Assembly: GCA_019155185.1 (NCBI GenBank)
Contig: CM032802.1
Span: forward strand, 2,704,501 to 2,768,500
Direction: 5' to 3'
Source: Beaufortia kweichowensis
Taxonomy: Eukaryota; Chordata; Actinopteri; Cypriniformes; Gastromyzontidae
DNA length: 64,000 nucleotides
The notes under the pieces were generated by a model. The model did no database searches, was not told the origin of the DNA, and saw nothing but the letters and a program-made list of their open reading frames with translations. The position numbers and the translations under genes are program-made. This document shows positions 47,900 to 61,430 of this stretch, piece after piece (the first letter of the stretch is position 1; every line of letters begins with the position of its first letter).

Positions 47900-50800
47900 C
47901 TGTTAAAGAGAAGGAAAGAGAATGAGAGAGAGATTAATGAAGGCACATTCACAGTAGGGTGAAATCAACTGTAAATACCAGGTCATGATTATATGACAAA
48001 AATAGTAACAGTGCGATTTTCACTCAAGCAGAAGAATCTAATCTCATTTATTTTTACACACACACACTTTTAAAGTAAATTCTCACACTTTGGGCAGATA
48101 TGAAGCAACCTGATTTTTCCCTAAATGTTCACCTTTTCTGTTATTAAATGTTGTTAAAACATGTTTTCTCATATGCAATGCACTTAGGATAGAAAAGGCA
48201 TGTGCTAAAGAAATAAATATTAATGTAACACACAAACATGACTCTGGGTATCACAACTGAACAAAAGTGCATCAAGGCCAAAAATCACAGGTGGCTTACT
48301 AGACAACAAATTCATAATCTATACATCCACATGCTTCTGTCCAAAATTCAGCTGAAGGGTTACATCTGGTGTTTCTGTGTTAATATAAAACTCCTCTCAA
48401 CCATCACTAATTGCTGAAAGAGGAGTCTTGTCATGTCATTCTGCTCAGCTAACTGAACCATATCAAAGCACAATCTGATTACTAATTTCATTGCAGTCTG
48501 CCACGGTGATGAATATCTTTCTTAAGCCAGAGAGGACTGCTCGTTATTGATATTAAATTGAGCCCGCAGGAAAAACAAACATAGTAAATAAACACTTTCC
48601 TCCAGGGTGTGTGAATCCAGAAGTCCCACTGAGCTCAGCTGGACGTCCACATCCCAGACATACTCCACCACTAAAACATGTTTAGAGTTTTAATCTGTCG
48701 TTTGTTTACTGCTCAATTTCGCTCGCTTTCTCCACTCTCAGAAAAATTAATGTGTTTACCTGAGATCGTTGTTATTTTTGCCAAGCCATTATAGTAAACA
48801 TCCTTTTAAGAACAGGTGGACGGAGTACATCTGTGAGGAACCGAGTCTGACTAACAGCCATGTCAACACATGAGTTATATGACCTCTGGGCTTGGCTGGT
48901 TTGACAACTCGAGTACAAAGAGCTAAAATGCAATGTGATACTCCCATTGTCCTCTTTCCTTATTGAGGGCTTTTCATTTTTTGTTTTTTATGATTTAGTC
49001 ATAGGAAAAATATTTGGAAAGAATCTGAGAGCCAATGAATGTGATACTAACAACAGCGGTAGTCCACATCCATCAGCACGTAAAGACTTTCCGTCCGCTT
49101 CCTGTTTACACATCCTGTATGGATACACGAGTCAGAGAGGCAACACTGCACTCCATCCCATTCCTCTTTTATTCCATCTCTCCCACTTTCTCCTTTTCTG
49201 TCATGCTAACACTCTCTCCCGCCCCCTCTATTCCTATATGTAGGCCAGCTTTAAAAGGAAAGTGGAAAAAAGGAAAATACAAGACATTTCTTAAGCTTTT
49301 TATTGTGCTGTTATATGTAAGGATGTGAGCTCTGAATGGGAACATGTGGACTGTTCTGGCTGCCATCAGGAAGGACTGTCCCTGAGGAACACAAACAATA
49401 AGGCTGATAAAAGCAGCATGGCTCACATTTCCTCCACGCACACTGGAGGAGGGGACTAAAAACACATCCTTTTCTTTCTCATCCTACTCCTTGTTCCTCG
49501 GCAGGGCTGTGGACTACACGACCTGCAGGCAAAGCAGCACACAATCATGTGACAGACCACAGGATTTATTGTGTCTCTAAACAGACTGGTGTGAGTTTTT
49601 TTGTTGATATGTGAAGATGTGTTTTTCACAGGACTTTCTCTTGGCCATGCCAACCTCACTTTCTCCTGTTTTCTCTTCTCATAACAACATGCATACTAAC
49701 TTTACCTGACATCCTGTCAACAGAATAACTCACCCTCAGGTAACATCCGCCACCACTAAGTGGGATCACGTTTCCAAATTATAAAGACAAACCTAAATCA
49801 ATATGAACTGACTCACCTAACTGACTCTTTTTTCTGTCTAATTCCTTCTCTGGAGCTGCACATGACCCAATTAGACCAGCTTATCTAACTTTCATGATAT
49901 TCATTTACAAGAATTAAAAAGTCAGCATAATTGATCCAAACCACAGAAAAGCAAAATAGCACCACTAAAGCCATACACAGCACATACTTCAGTTAAAGGT
50001 TAGGATTAAATGCAGAGTATAAAAGAGTCAGACTTGTTTCATTCTGCATGGGCTTGCAATGGATGTTCAAGCCCAATATGTCAAGAGTTTGCTGCATCAG
50101 ATATTCGGCTGACTTTCCAATCTCAAAGGTTAAACTTTACTACAGACCTTGCGGTATCTTAAATGCACTGCAGATTTATAACATCACCATATTAACCTGG
50201 GGGTGTTAAATCATATTATCAAAGCTAGTAAAGCTTACTGGGAGCTCTTCTCATTGGGGTGTATCTGGAGGAGGAACAAATTTGAACCACAATGTCAAAA
50301 TCTAACAATCTGGTGCTGGGAACAGTGTGTTAGCAGTAGTCTGTCTGTATTCTGTGTTTGGTGTGGGGTTACAAAATGCCTGGTCTGTAATCACTGAATG
50401 GTGAGTCACTTCTTCCTGAGGTCCTGAATGGCACACTCACACTTCCTTGTGAACCTGTGATGTCATAAAAATCACATAACACACACATTCCTGAGACCCT
50501 GACTATATTATCTTTTTATATCATTGTTACTTTTCTTAGAAAATAATGTGACCCTAATCTGGTGCATAAATTCGTACCATTGCATGATTCAGACTGCAGC
50601 GTTACATAATCTGATGCAATGATAAACCAAATCTCTAATGCAGATTTAAGACCCCGATGGCCTGTTTAGGGTTTCGTTGCGGTTTAACCATGATAAATCC
50701 TAAGCTACATCTTAGCTTGGAATGAGTAGTATGATACATAAAACATGACTAAAAACACATATGAGAGATTTCAATCCAATCACTGAAGAGTGAAGAGTAC

Positions 50801-52480
50801 ACAGCTGGTCACAAACCATCAGACAGAACCCCACATACACAACAAGGGGGTCTTTATCCATTATTCCCACCAATGCACAATTGCAGCAAAATGACAGTAT
50901 GTCAAACTAACCATACATGCACATGGATACCACAAAGACTCCACAAGGCAGAAAAATCAATTTTCATCACAAATACAAGCACAAATGGAGCATCATGGTG
51001 TAGACTGACAAATGATAAAAGTTCAGGCGACTACGGGTCTGGTTTTCATGCCTGGCTGTGTGTGCTGGAGTAGACCGGTCTGCTGACATTGCTGCCCTGC
51101 AGTGCAGACATCAGTAGGTGAGCTCAGCAGCACAAAAGACACATCCGTCACCCAGCCAGCTAGCACAGAAGCACAGATGCCTATGGACTAATTCCAGCCT
51201 TATGGATGTGAAATTTTCAGTCAAAACTTGAAATACAAATTCTATTTATTATCAATAAATAGTACCATCTGTTTATATTTTACTGAAGCCTTGTTGATAG
51301 ACATCAGACATAAAAAATATCAGTCACAAGTTATCTATTTTAAAATATGGAAATATACATGCGTTATGGATGTGTACAAAAAAGAGGCAACATACTTTGC
51401 AGGATTTCTGTGAATTAAAATGCACAAACCAGAAATAATAATACCCAACAAATGGAGAAGAGATGACTCTTCAAAGAACATAAAATAGTTATTTTATTTT
51501 CATTTGTACATGTGTGCTCATGTACTGTATGAGGAATATGCAAGGTTATGGATGTGACAGCACTTCATACTTTAAATCATGCTTTAAAACTGAGATTAAA
51601 CTACCAAATATTGACTTCTGTCAAAATGTCTGAACTTTATTTTTTTCATGGTAAGGTTGACATTTGCATGGGATTTACATAATGACATGTCAAAGATTGA
51701 AATCACAGTGCAATTCATAGGCAAAATTAAACTTTTATGCTAATTATCTCATAATTTGATTTTGAGACAGGGTCACATATAATAGGTAAAGAGCATTATG
51801 ATGTCTAAAAAGGTTGGTCAGATAGGCACCTCGTCAGGTTTTGAGACACAGCCCAAATCTAAATCTATGTAGCTGTCACATGACTTTGCCACCAAATCTA
51901 ATAAGACAGACCAGACACGGCAGCATTGTTCAAGGATCTTTAAGGATATGACCCTGATGATCATATGAATGCAAGTGAATCTGATAGCAATCAGCTGTCA
52001 GCACATGTTAATAGTCTTTAGATATATTGATGAATCTGACTGGACATCAACGGTGACCAAATACAAATGAGACAAGTTTAGTATGCAAACTTCGTCCCTG
52101 CCCCTTACACGCCACATTTATTTAAAATCACTGTAAGGATGGTAAGAAACAGACCAATATTAGGAGGAAAGATGTAATATTTTTGAGAGAAAGTGTCTGA
52201 GGTAATCGGCTAGCTGGCTAGCTCCAGTTTACACTCTCAAGAACCTCCTAAAATCTGATGATTTTATCTCAGTTAGGTCACATAACAGCGATATATCGTG
52301 AATTTGAATTAGTATTACTGTAAAACGTAAGAATAACAGTGTAGCTCTAAGAAAAACGTAACAATCAATCGCGTATTTACAGCATCCTTCGTCTCTCACA
52401 GACGGACTGAAGCGGGAAGCGCGCGACCGGCGCAAAACAAGCGCGAGACGCACGCACGCACGCGCGCGCGCTTGAATTAC
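47900..52480 (-). other. Probable frmd4a intron 1
   Basis: It ends with the acceptor TCTTTAACAG before the first coding exon and would begin at the donor at 52480. No exon with similarity to known FRMD4A N-terminal sequence was found in it. Short ORFs are not convincing. Confidence 0.4.
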
Positions 52481-52900
52481 CTTGTTAAAAATCTCCTACG
52501 ATCCCGAAGACATTTAAATCCTCGTTGAAATGTAAAATATGCGCTTTGCGATCAAAGGAATAATCCAAATGCGTTAAATCCAAATAGGAATAATGTTCAC
52601 GCGTCGGCCCAAACCGTCATCCCACTCAGCATCATCCATGCCCGTTGTTATGATTCCCGGTGAAGCTGCACAGGCGAAGCGCGGCGGCTCTCAGTCAGTG
52701 CGGCGCGGGCGGAGCGAGCGAGCTGACAGCGGTGGTACCACCACATCCCATCACATCCTTCTCCGCTCTCAACGCGCCGTTTCACGGGGACTGCTGTGAA
52801 ACAACACTATTCACACACACACACACACGAGCAGCAGCCCATCCACAGCGAAGCCCGACCCCTCCCCCTGCTGCTGCCTCTTTTCCTCCGCCTCTCCCCC
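52380..52900 (-). promoter_or_regulatory. CpG-rich candidate frmd4a promoter and first exon
   Basis: This is the most CpG-dense block of the right half, including a CGCGCGCGCG run at about 52460. On the minus strand TTAACAAG|GTAATT makes a near-consensus donor after 52481, so a non-coding exon of perhaps 200-320 nt could end there. This leader would carry two short upstream frames: ATG at about 52642 (21 codons, starting MDDAEWDDG) and a 5-codon MSSGS frame. The start site itself is not readable. Confidence 0.45.
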
Positions 52901-53123
52901 GTGACACCGGCGCGGCTCTTATCACGCACGAGACACACATCATCATCCATTTGCACCACATAAGCAATATGCATGTCCTTATGCAACCGATGCGTAAGTC
53001 GCAAAAATATGAAGAGAGCATCTGTTATTAACAAAATCACAGAAATAATGTACCATAATATTATCATACTAACATTGAATTGACGTGGTTTTGGACATGC
53101 ACAGTATCCAGTGCCATACTACA

Positions 53124-53512
53124 TGGGCAATTCCATGCAAATGTCAACCATACTGATAGCTCAGATGTCAATATTTGTTAGTTTAAATACCCATGTGAGG
53201 TCTTTTTAAAGCATTTATTATGTTTGTAGTATGATTTGTACATTTTTAATGGTCACCTCCATAACAGTCCATGTTCTTTATAAATGGGCACATGAAAATA
53301 AAATAACAATTTTCTGTTCTGTTGAAGAGTCATGTCTTTTCCATTTGTTGGGTATTATTGCTTCTGGTTTGTGTTTTTTAATTCACACAAATCCTACACT
53401 GTATGTTGTCTCTTAAAAACGCGTGTTATTTTTTGTCACAACCATAATGCATGTACATTTGCATTTTTAAAAATAACTCATGCATAGATTGATATTTTTT
53501 AATGTCTGTGTT
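53124..53512 (+). repeat. Dispersed transposon-like element, second copy
   Basis: Second copy of the element at 15085-15535, in the same orientation. The left end TGGGCAATTCCATGCAAATG is present here but not clear in the other copy. It sits about 220 bp outside the candidate frmd4a promoter. Confidence 0.65.
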
Positions 53513-53521
53513 TGAGTGTGT

Positions 53522-53598
53522 TCCATGGAAATTAAACCCACATCCTTTGCACTGCTAATGCAATGCTCTACCAACTGAGCTCCCATCATTGTTGTGTT
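53522..53598 (-). repeat. tRNA-Ala-derived SINE head
   Basis: On the minus strand, GGGAGCTCAGTTGGTAGAGC (A-box region) is followed by a five-pair anticodon stem TTGCA/TGCAA with loop TTAGCAG (anticodon AGC, alanine). After it comes a weak B-box, GGTTTAATTTCC. The acceptor stem does not pair, so it is a SINE or a decayed tRNA copy and not a working tRNA gene. Confidence 0.65.
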
Positions 53599-56500
53599 GC
53601 AAGAAATACCTTTTGTTTAAGGGGGAATAAGGTAAAATAAAGAGGAGACTAGATTAAACACAAAGGTGGATAATCTGCAAGAATTCTGATGTTGTGAAAG
53701 TGGCCGCGCGCACTCAGCAATGACTAACAGATCCACATCTGGATTTGCAGTAGAAAAGCAACAGAAACATTTGGGAATGGGCTGCACTCTCAGTCTCTGC
53801 CTGACTTCTTCCGCCCCTTCGTTTCTAATTCAGACTTCCCTTCCCGTTTGGTTTGGCCAGGGTGAACAGAGTAAAAAAATGAGAGAAAACAGTTGAAAAG
53901 ATGCTTTAAAACTGAACCCGTCTGTTAGGTGGAGCTGATGCGTGTGCGCTCCTTCACACAGAAGTCTAACGGTCGCTTCACCGCAAAGAAAACATTTCAC
54001 AGGGCTCAACGAAAACATAAACTTCAAAGTATTTTCCTTGTAAGGGTCCTAGCCACATAAATTCTGCATAATGAATCACGTGTGCTATTTCTGTAGCGTG
54101 TTCCATTAAAAGCTTATCACACCTAGAACTGTGAAAACAATAACCTTAGGTTAATCCTAAAATATCTTGTTTCATGTTTTGCTTTGAAATTTCTTCATTT
54201 AATCCAAAGTTAATTATTTTCACACTGGGACATGATAAAATACCCCTAATGTTTTCTGTCATACCGTGATGCTGAACAGAATCATTTCCACAGCCGTTGG
54301 TTTAACTTGCTTTAACTACACTTAACAGACGAGAGAAAGACTGCACTAAGGGTCAGGATTTTCCATCTCGCTTTATCATGTTCTCTGTCTCTCTCCCGCA
54401 TACACACATACTCAAGGGAGGGACTTGAAAGTAATTGAAAAACACTTCAAACATAATGCAATTAGACTGCAGGCTTACATTTTATTTCAGTCCAACTGCT
54501 GGTGATAATACCATCAATAAACAAAGACAGCTAACTGAACTCAATACTTAAGTCAATCAAGCCCGAATGCAATATCATCTTTACCTATATCATCTATATC
54601 TATATATTTAATGTCTATATCATGTATCTATGACAAGCAAGTGTCATAACCATCATTGCCACATCTGGACTCTCAACCACAGCGGAAACACCACCGTCCA
54701 ATTTCCAGTGTCCAACGTTTCCTCATGATCTTTCTTTGCTCTCTAATACATATTTTAACTTTATTGGCTCCTTCCTTTGGGCACATGTCAAAAGAAGCCG
54801 TTGTTTTAAAGAGAGAGTGTGTGTGGAGGGGGTGAAAGAGGGGAAAACTTTGGAATCTGAACATTTGTACGAAGAAATCCCTTGATACTGCGGGGGAGTT
54901 TCGAAATAAATGAAAATGTTCAGTCTCACACGACTGTGATGGAGCAGAGAGGAATTCTAAAATAAACTTCTAAAAGACCAATCCCGCCCATGTCTGCCAG
55001 ACCAAAGGACAAAACCTTCTTTAATATGTGTATTGCCTTTTTTGTCTAAAATGTCCAAAACAGAGAAAGAGATATAGAAATAGATGAGCTGTTTGAAGTT
55101 TGAAATTTCCTCAAAACTTATAATAATATGGGAAACCGACTCTTAAATTCTCTCTGGCTTACTCTGTAAAGTAAATGTGGTTCTTGTTAGGAGTCTCTGA
55201 GTTTGGTTATTTCTGTCTCACCGCCTCAAGGCTCAGTATGTGTGTTTGTGTATGTGTGTGTGTGTGTGTTGAGTGGTTTGTTGTTTTTTCAGAAGGCCGT
55301 CACACAGGTTACACTTCTCTTCTGCGGACATACGGGAAAGTTGTACAGTTGACATAAACTGTAACAGATTGGGGAGGGGTTAAATACTATGTGCGTGTGT
55401 ACATGTGTAAGCATGTGTGGTGAGGTCACAGCCGTAGCATGTGGCCTATAGTGTTGGACTACTTGTAAACAGAGCTGACCTTTAATTGAAGCAAGATGGA
55501 GTCCATCCCTAGCCTCTGCAGCACACACACAGACACACACATTATGTATCTCTTCCACTGACTTCCTGTAACAGCATGGACACATTTATCTTAATTATTT
55601 CGCTGTCTGTTTCACACTGCACTCATAAAATTTGCCGGGACAATAAACACAGAAACCCTTCGCACCCTGACAAACCATATGCTGCTTCATGTGTTCCTTT
55701 CACATCATCTCTTAGCTCACGGGGTGGGGGCGGATGAGCCACGGGCTTTGGTGGGGTTCGTATTTTAGGGTGTAGGATGTAAGCTGTGGGTGGAGGTTTT
55801 TTGGAGGATCTCTGTGGTATAACAAACTCCCTTCAATCACATCAAAGACACCCCACAGCTTCTAAAATGAGCCCTGGGTGAGCGTGTGCGTGAGTTTATG
55901 TAATTCTATATGTAGGGTCTTTACAGGTCCAGGTGCAAGTGGGGTTGAAAGTGTGACGGCAGGTATTTATCTGATTATTCTATTAGCTACGCTTGGAAAA
56001 GTAGCACATGTGTTACCTTTGGGTCATAAAATGGGGTTGAATCTTTTAAGCGAAATGATTCATGTGAAATTGTAGTGTTCCAACAACGTCTGGGACAGGC
56101 ACCAAAGCACCTGTGTCTGTACAGGTGTGAGTGTGTATGCTACTGAGAATCACAACTTCACTATATTATATGCAAGAATATGTGTGTCCGTGAGTGTTAT
56201 TAAACAGTCTAAAGAGACCAGTAACTTCACTACACATAGAAGCCAGTTAAGGGAAGGCGTTCGGATACACAAAGAGGGCAGGGAGACCAGAAAAGTGTCT
56301 TTTTGTGTCTCTTGTTAGTGCGTGTCTGTGTGTGTTATGAGAAGAAATGTGTTTCCAGTTAAATCTGTGGAAAAAAAGAAACACTTACCCACATGCAAGC
56401 ACTTCAAACGTGTGTGTGTGAGATTTCTCCTGCTGTAATTTTACTGCATAGCTGTACTCCCATCTGGCCTATATACTCAACACACTCACAACCAAAACAT

Positions 56501-57681
56501 CTAAAGCTTTCACTAACACACACCCACATGCACAAATGTGTCCCACCATGGACAGAGGAAACACGTGGGAAAATAAATAAGGTACAGAAAGGCATTAGTA
56601 AGTATAGTTTACAGAAGAGTTTTACATTGACTTTTGTATCACTGCAAAGGTTTGTGTATCTGTTAAAAGCTGAGTCATGCAGCTTTTAGAATACTAAGGA
56701 TGGATCTACTAAATGCAAATCTACCACGACAAACAGTAACTCACCTTAGTTTTAATTGCATTAATTAAGAGCAAGTAAAATATGTGAAAACCCTTAATAA
56801 TATACAAATAGGATGAGAGAGATTTATCTTATTTGTTATAGTTACAAATAGGATGAGACAGATTTTGTCAACTATCCAAATATAAATTGAGCGATAGTAA
56901 ACGGCAACAAATCCAAAATTAAGTAAAAGCAAAAATAACTTAGAAAACTTCATAAACCGTGTTACAGTGGAAAATTCTTGTAATATGGAAAACGATAAAA
57001 GATTTATACATTTAAAAATGACCAGGATTTTAATATTAATTTAATACAAATATTTTCTTTTTATTACCAGTCAGCTGTCTACTTGTTAAGACACGTTTTA
57101 ATATCACTATTGCTTATACTAGGGTTAGGGATTTAAATAAACATATTAGCCAGATATTTGTAGTGTATGCAGGTTTGACGGTTATTCTTAAAGAGAGATG
57201 TGCTACTCGTCTACATTTTCAGGCAAACACAGGCTAGACTTATGATTTCACAAGCAGCTTTGCAACTTAACTTATCTCTCTGTATTATGTTTAAGGAAAC
57301 AATAGGTTTGTGAAATTGTGCTATTATTTTAAGCTGTCATAAAGAAAGATAAAGGGAGTGTGTGTGAGTATGTGTGTTACGTTAACAGATTGCTGACTCA
57401 GGAACTGTGTGGATCAATGAATGAGACTCTCTCTCGTCGCACCTTTAATACTACATCAGCAAAATGCCTTACACGTGTCTCCGAGTGTGAATGTGTGTGT
57501 GTGCTGGGACATAAACCTCACTATAGTATATAGTGAGTATATGAGTCAGTAGAGCAGCAGAAAGAATAATTCACACACATCACAGAAGAGAGAGAGTAAG
57601 AGAGCTCACAGCATCACTTACAGCAAGAGCATCTATCTCTTACATACTCAAACCACAAACCACATCTCTGCTCTCACTGTA

Positions 57682-57708
57682 ATATATATATATATATATA
57701 TATATATA
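57682..57708. repeat. (AT)n microsatellite
   Basis: About 13 AT units. Confidence 0.9.
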
Positions 57709-58127
57709 GGGCCACTGAAAACACTCATCCTTACAGGCTGTGTATGTTTGTGTGTGTTTAATAAAGGACTCTCTTGGGAAATGTTGTACATTAAAGAGGA
57801 AGAGATGAATAATCTCTTAACCAGTTAACTGTCACCGTTCCACAGGTGAAACACTTTCACAGTTATTTCACTATTCAATTTAATATTTCATAGTTGAATT
57901 CTAATCTAATCATGACAAACTATATATTTTGATGGAAAGGTCTGAGACTCAAGAATAAATATTTGACAATTTTTATAACAATAAACATATAAAAAACACA
58001 AATAAAAAATGTTAACTAAAAATAAAATTAAAATAAACTAATAAAACGAAAATAAACAAGATTTAAATATTTCAAGTTTAACATATTGTAAACAATATGC
58101 TTAATATGTGCAATGACAGTTATCAGG

Positions 58128-58180
58128 TTTAAGGAATAGTTCACCCAAAAAGATCAATTTGGGTCATCTGTATTTTTTTA
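58128..58180. repeat. Cyprinid dispersed repeat terminus
   Basis: AAGGAATAGTTCACCCAAAA is the terminal word of the same abundant family seen at 20157-20225. Only the end is recognisable. Confidence 0.5.
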
Positions 58181-59952
58181 AAAGCCGAAGGCATAAATGT
58201 TTCTACATTTTTAAGGTGCTGCTTGGTTCTTTCCGTAAGTTTGGCAGGCCCTGATCACTGTTTGCTTTCAGTTAGGTAATTAAAGCATGAACATTTCCCA
58301 TTAAATTAGTATGAGGGTGTTGAAAGAATTTTCATTTTTACTTCATCTGTTCCTTTAAATGTCCCTCTCGTGATAATTGCAAAAAGTTTTCTAGTTCTGT
58401 TTTCTCACGCTGTGTATTAGAGGAATGCTTTAATCCAGTACCGCTGGCTATTTCTGTATGAGAGAACATCTTTAGATGAGCATTCTTTGGATTCCTGAGA
58501 AACTAGAGCAATTTGGAGTTTGTTGATAAAAGGACATAAAAAGAGCATTCGGGGCCACACACACACATCTGTAGTTTATTAAACTGAAATGGATCCGCTT
58601 ATAAAGACTTCAGGTGTATCTGGATATAATGGACCTCGTAAGATAAACACACACACATACTTTAAGCTCTGCACCGATAAATGTTTTTCTTCCAACTAAG
58701 ACGCTCTTCAGCTCTGTTAGATTAGAAACATGCTACCATCAGACTCTATTAGAGTTGAATCTCCCATGCGCTTTAAATGAGTAACACTATTTGTGTGCCA
58801 TGCAGGGTTGCTGTCTACAAAGTGCACACTTATGAGACCATAACAGGGTGGTTCAGTAGGCTACCCTGAACCATCGTCAAAAAGAGTTTATTTGGTCGAC
58901 AGTAAATCTCACACACACTGTCATGAATAAGTCATCATTGTCAGTGTAAAAGTGGGCTAAGTGTGCAGTTTTCACCTCTCTCTCTCATTATCTCTCACTC
59001 ATTCATAATTAACCAAGTGTAAATCAATCACTTAGACAAAACCGCAGAATAATGCCCATCTTAACAGATTCTCACGGGAGCTGTGATTGGTACGCTCGGG
59101 TCAGGTGTGTAAACTGAGCTCTGATTGGCTGCGCTGTGCAGGCAATGCAGACGAGATGAACTTCATGACCCATCACATAGTCGCTACGCAAGACACGGAA
59201 TATCAAACAGAATGAGTTAGGCAGGTGCCCTTGACTATCCTTGATATCATTTTTTTAAATGGGAGGACATGAAAACACTCTCACACACAAACACACACAA
59301 AGATGCTTTATTCAAAAATACTTATGACAGTCCCATCTCTAATTCATTTTTTATGACATGGACAAGATAACATAAAAGTTAAACAGATTTGGGATGAGAT
59401 GAGTAAATAACAAAACAACTTACATATTCAAGCAAACTATCCCTTGACAAGCATAAATTATACTATGAACGACGGGCTAACTTTTTTGTCACACACACTA
59501 AAGAACTCTGCAGTAAAAAACACATTAAAAGCAGGTGCAAGAAACAGTAACACGGCATGCCGTGCTTGTCTGAGATCTTATTAAGACTAGATGAACCTTT
59601 AAAATTAGCCTCTGGGTCTCCTGGCAGGACGACTGGCTGTTTCAGTATACACAAAAGCACACAAATCTGTCTTCACTCCCTTTTCCAGTTTGCATTTCAA
59701 ATACTAATATATCAACATTTCAGCCTCCCCTTCACACCCTGATGACAACATTAGTCACATGCACCACCACAGTAACACAACATGAGTCCAGGTGCATTTA
59801 TCTCTCATTTCCTGACTGGCACTAAATCAAATCCCGTCTCGGCACACCCGTCATGTCTATAGAGCATTACAGGAATCTTGATCTGGAGTTCCTTTGGAGC
59901 CACAGGGATCCCATCAGTGCACATTATAACAAACACCAGGTTACTATGGAAT

Positions 59953-60205
59953 AGTGTTTCTCAATCAGGGGACCGGGGTCCACTAGGGGGCCTCAACAAA
60001 CTTTCAAGAGGGCCTGGAAGTGACTTAAAATGATTAAGACAAAGCAAGCAATAAAATAAGCTAAAGAAACTTCAACTTAAGATATTTCTTAGTGTTTGGT
60101 TATTTTTGTAATGAATATACTTTCTAGTTAAGCTCTAAAATGTTTTATTTGGAAGAAATTGTGAAAGGAGGAACCAAAAAGGTTGAGAATAACTGCTCTA
60201 TATGA
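59953..60205. mobile_element. hAT-like non-autonomous element, decayed
   Basis: It opens with AGTGTTTCTCAATCAGGGGA and closes with GGTTGAGAATAACTGCTCTA. The inner words TTTCTCAA and TTGAGAA are inverted, as in Charlie-type hAT elements, whose ends begin CAGTGTTTCTCAA. No matching 8-bp target duplication is obvious. Confidence 0.5.
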
Positions 60206-61408
60206 TATGTGAGATGCAAATATTATTGTCAATAGGTCATGACTATGATTAAATTTGCTATTTCTGCAGTATGCAATACGTCTGTCATGCACAAAATGCT
60301 AATTGTGTTTATATGAAACAATGAAAGGACCAACTGTATCCCAAAATGCAATGCGGTTAACATTTCTTTCAGTATGCTGCTCATAACAAATCTTTACCTT
60401 TAACCCACACACACACATCGTAGAAACACAATTCACACTGATGTCAGTTCTGTGCAACTTCATTATTCATTTATTTATGACGTCAGTGATGTGAATTATT
60501 TACACACAGATCAGGCTTCAGTGGGTTAAGAGTGTGTCTAATGATGTACTGAATCAGGTCACAGGTCACTGAAGAGGATGCGGGTGTTGCAGGCTGTAAT
60601 AAGGGCGAGTTTTTGCTGTATGTGTGTTTTCATCTTTAAGTATGACAGGGTCACCGCTGAGGTCAGCTGAAGACTTCAAGACGTTCATTAGGAATCTCTT
60701 TCTGTATACCACTAACAAAGCAGGAACGTTTGACAGGGCAAAGGTCAGATCTATGATCTCATAATATCCACAAACACCTGACTGTGTTGTCTTTTGGCTG
60801 CATCATACAGTGTTGTTAGTTTATTATTGGTGTCACTGTTGCTGAAATAAACTAATATTGTTCGTACTTAGATTTATGGTTTACACTGCACATCTTATTA
60901 GGAGAGAAGTGTGCTATTACTTTTCAAAGACAATAAAACAGGTGAAAAAAAGGCAAATGGAAGTAAACTCTTTTGAAACCACAGCAACCTCTCACAACAG
61001 AACCTCCAAAGATTCATGTCTTGACAACCACCTTGAAAACCCGAAAATCATTTTCTTTCTTCAAATTATTCTTCACGAGCAAAATAAAAGTTGTGAAGTG
61101 TCCAAACAAACAAATTCATAAATTATGGCATAAACATTCAGAGCTGAACATTCCTGAAAGTCATTAGCGATAATGAAATACAGACTAATGCTGTATAAAA
61201 TGAACAAAAGAAAGTTCTAGTTTCTGTGTCAGTGGTGTTAAAAGGTGCAGAAATGTTTTATTTTTATCCACATCAACATAAGGGCGAAAGGCATACTTAA
61301 TCATATTGCAGATACATAATCAAACTGTATAAAAATATATATTATCAGCCAGATTATATACTGATACTGTATCTGTGTCCAGCCTAGCAAATCCCACAAG
61401 GATTTCCT

Positions 61409-61430
61409 GTGTGTGTGTGTGTGTGTGTGT
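61409..61430. repeat. (GT)n microsatellite
   Basis: About 11 GT units. Confidence 0.9.

Noticed and set aside
50800..50840. Upstream coding exon of frmd4a ending in a CTGATG|GT donor
   Set aside because: The frame upstream has no start codon and no resemblance to the known FRMD4A N-terminus.
53522..53598. Functional tRNA-Ala gene
   Set aside because: The anticodon arm pairs, but the acceptor stem and B box do not meet tRNA gene requirements.
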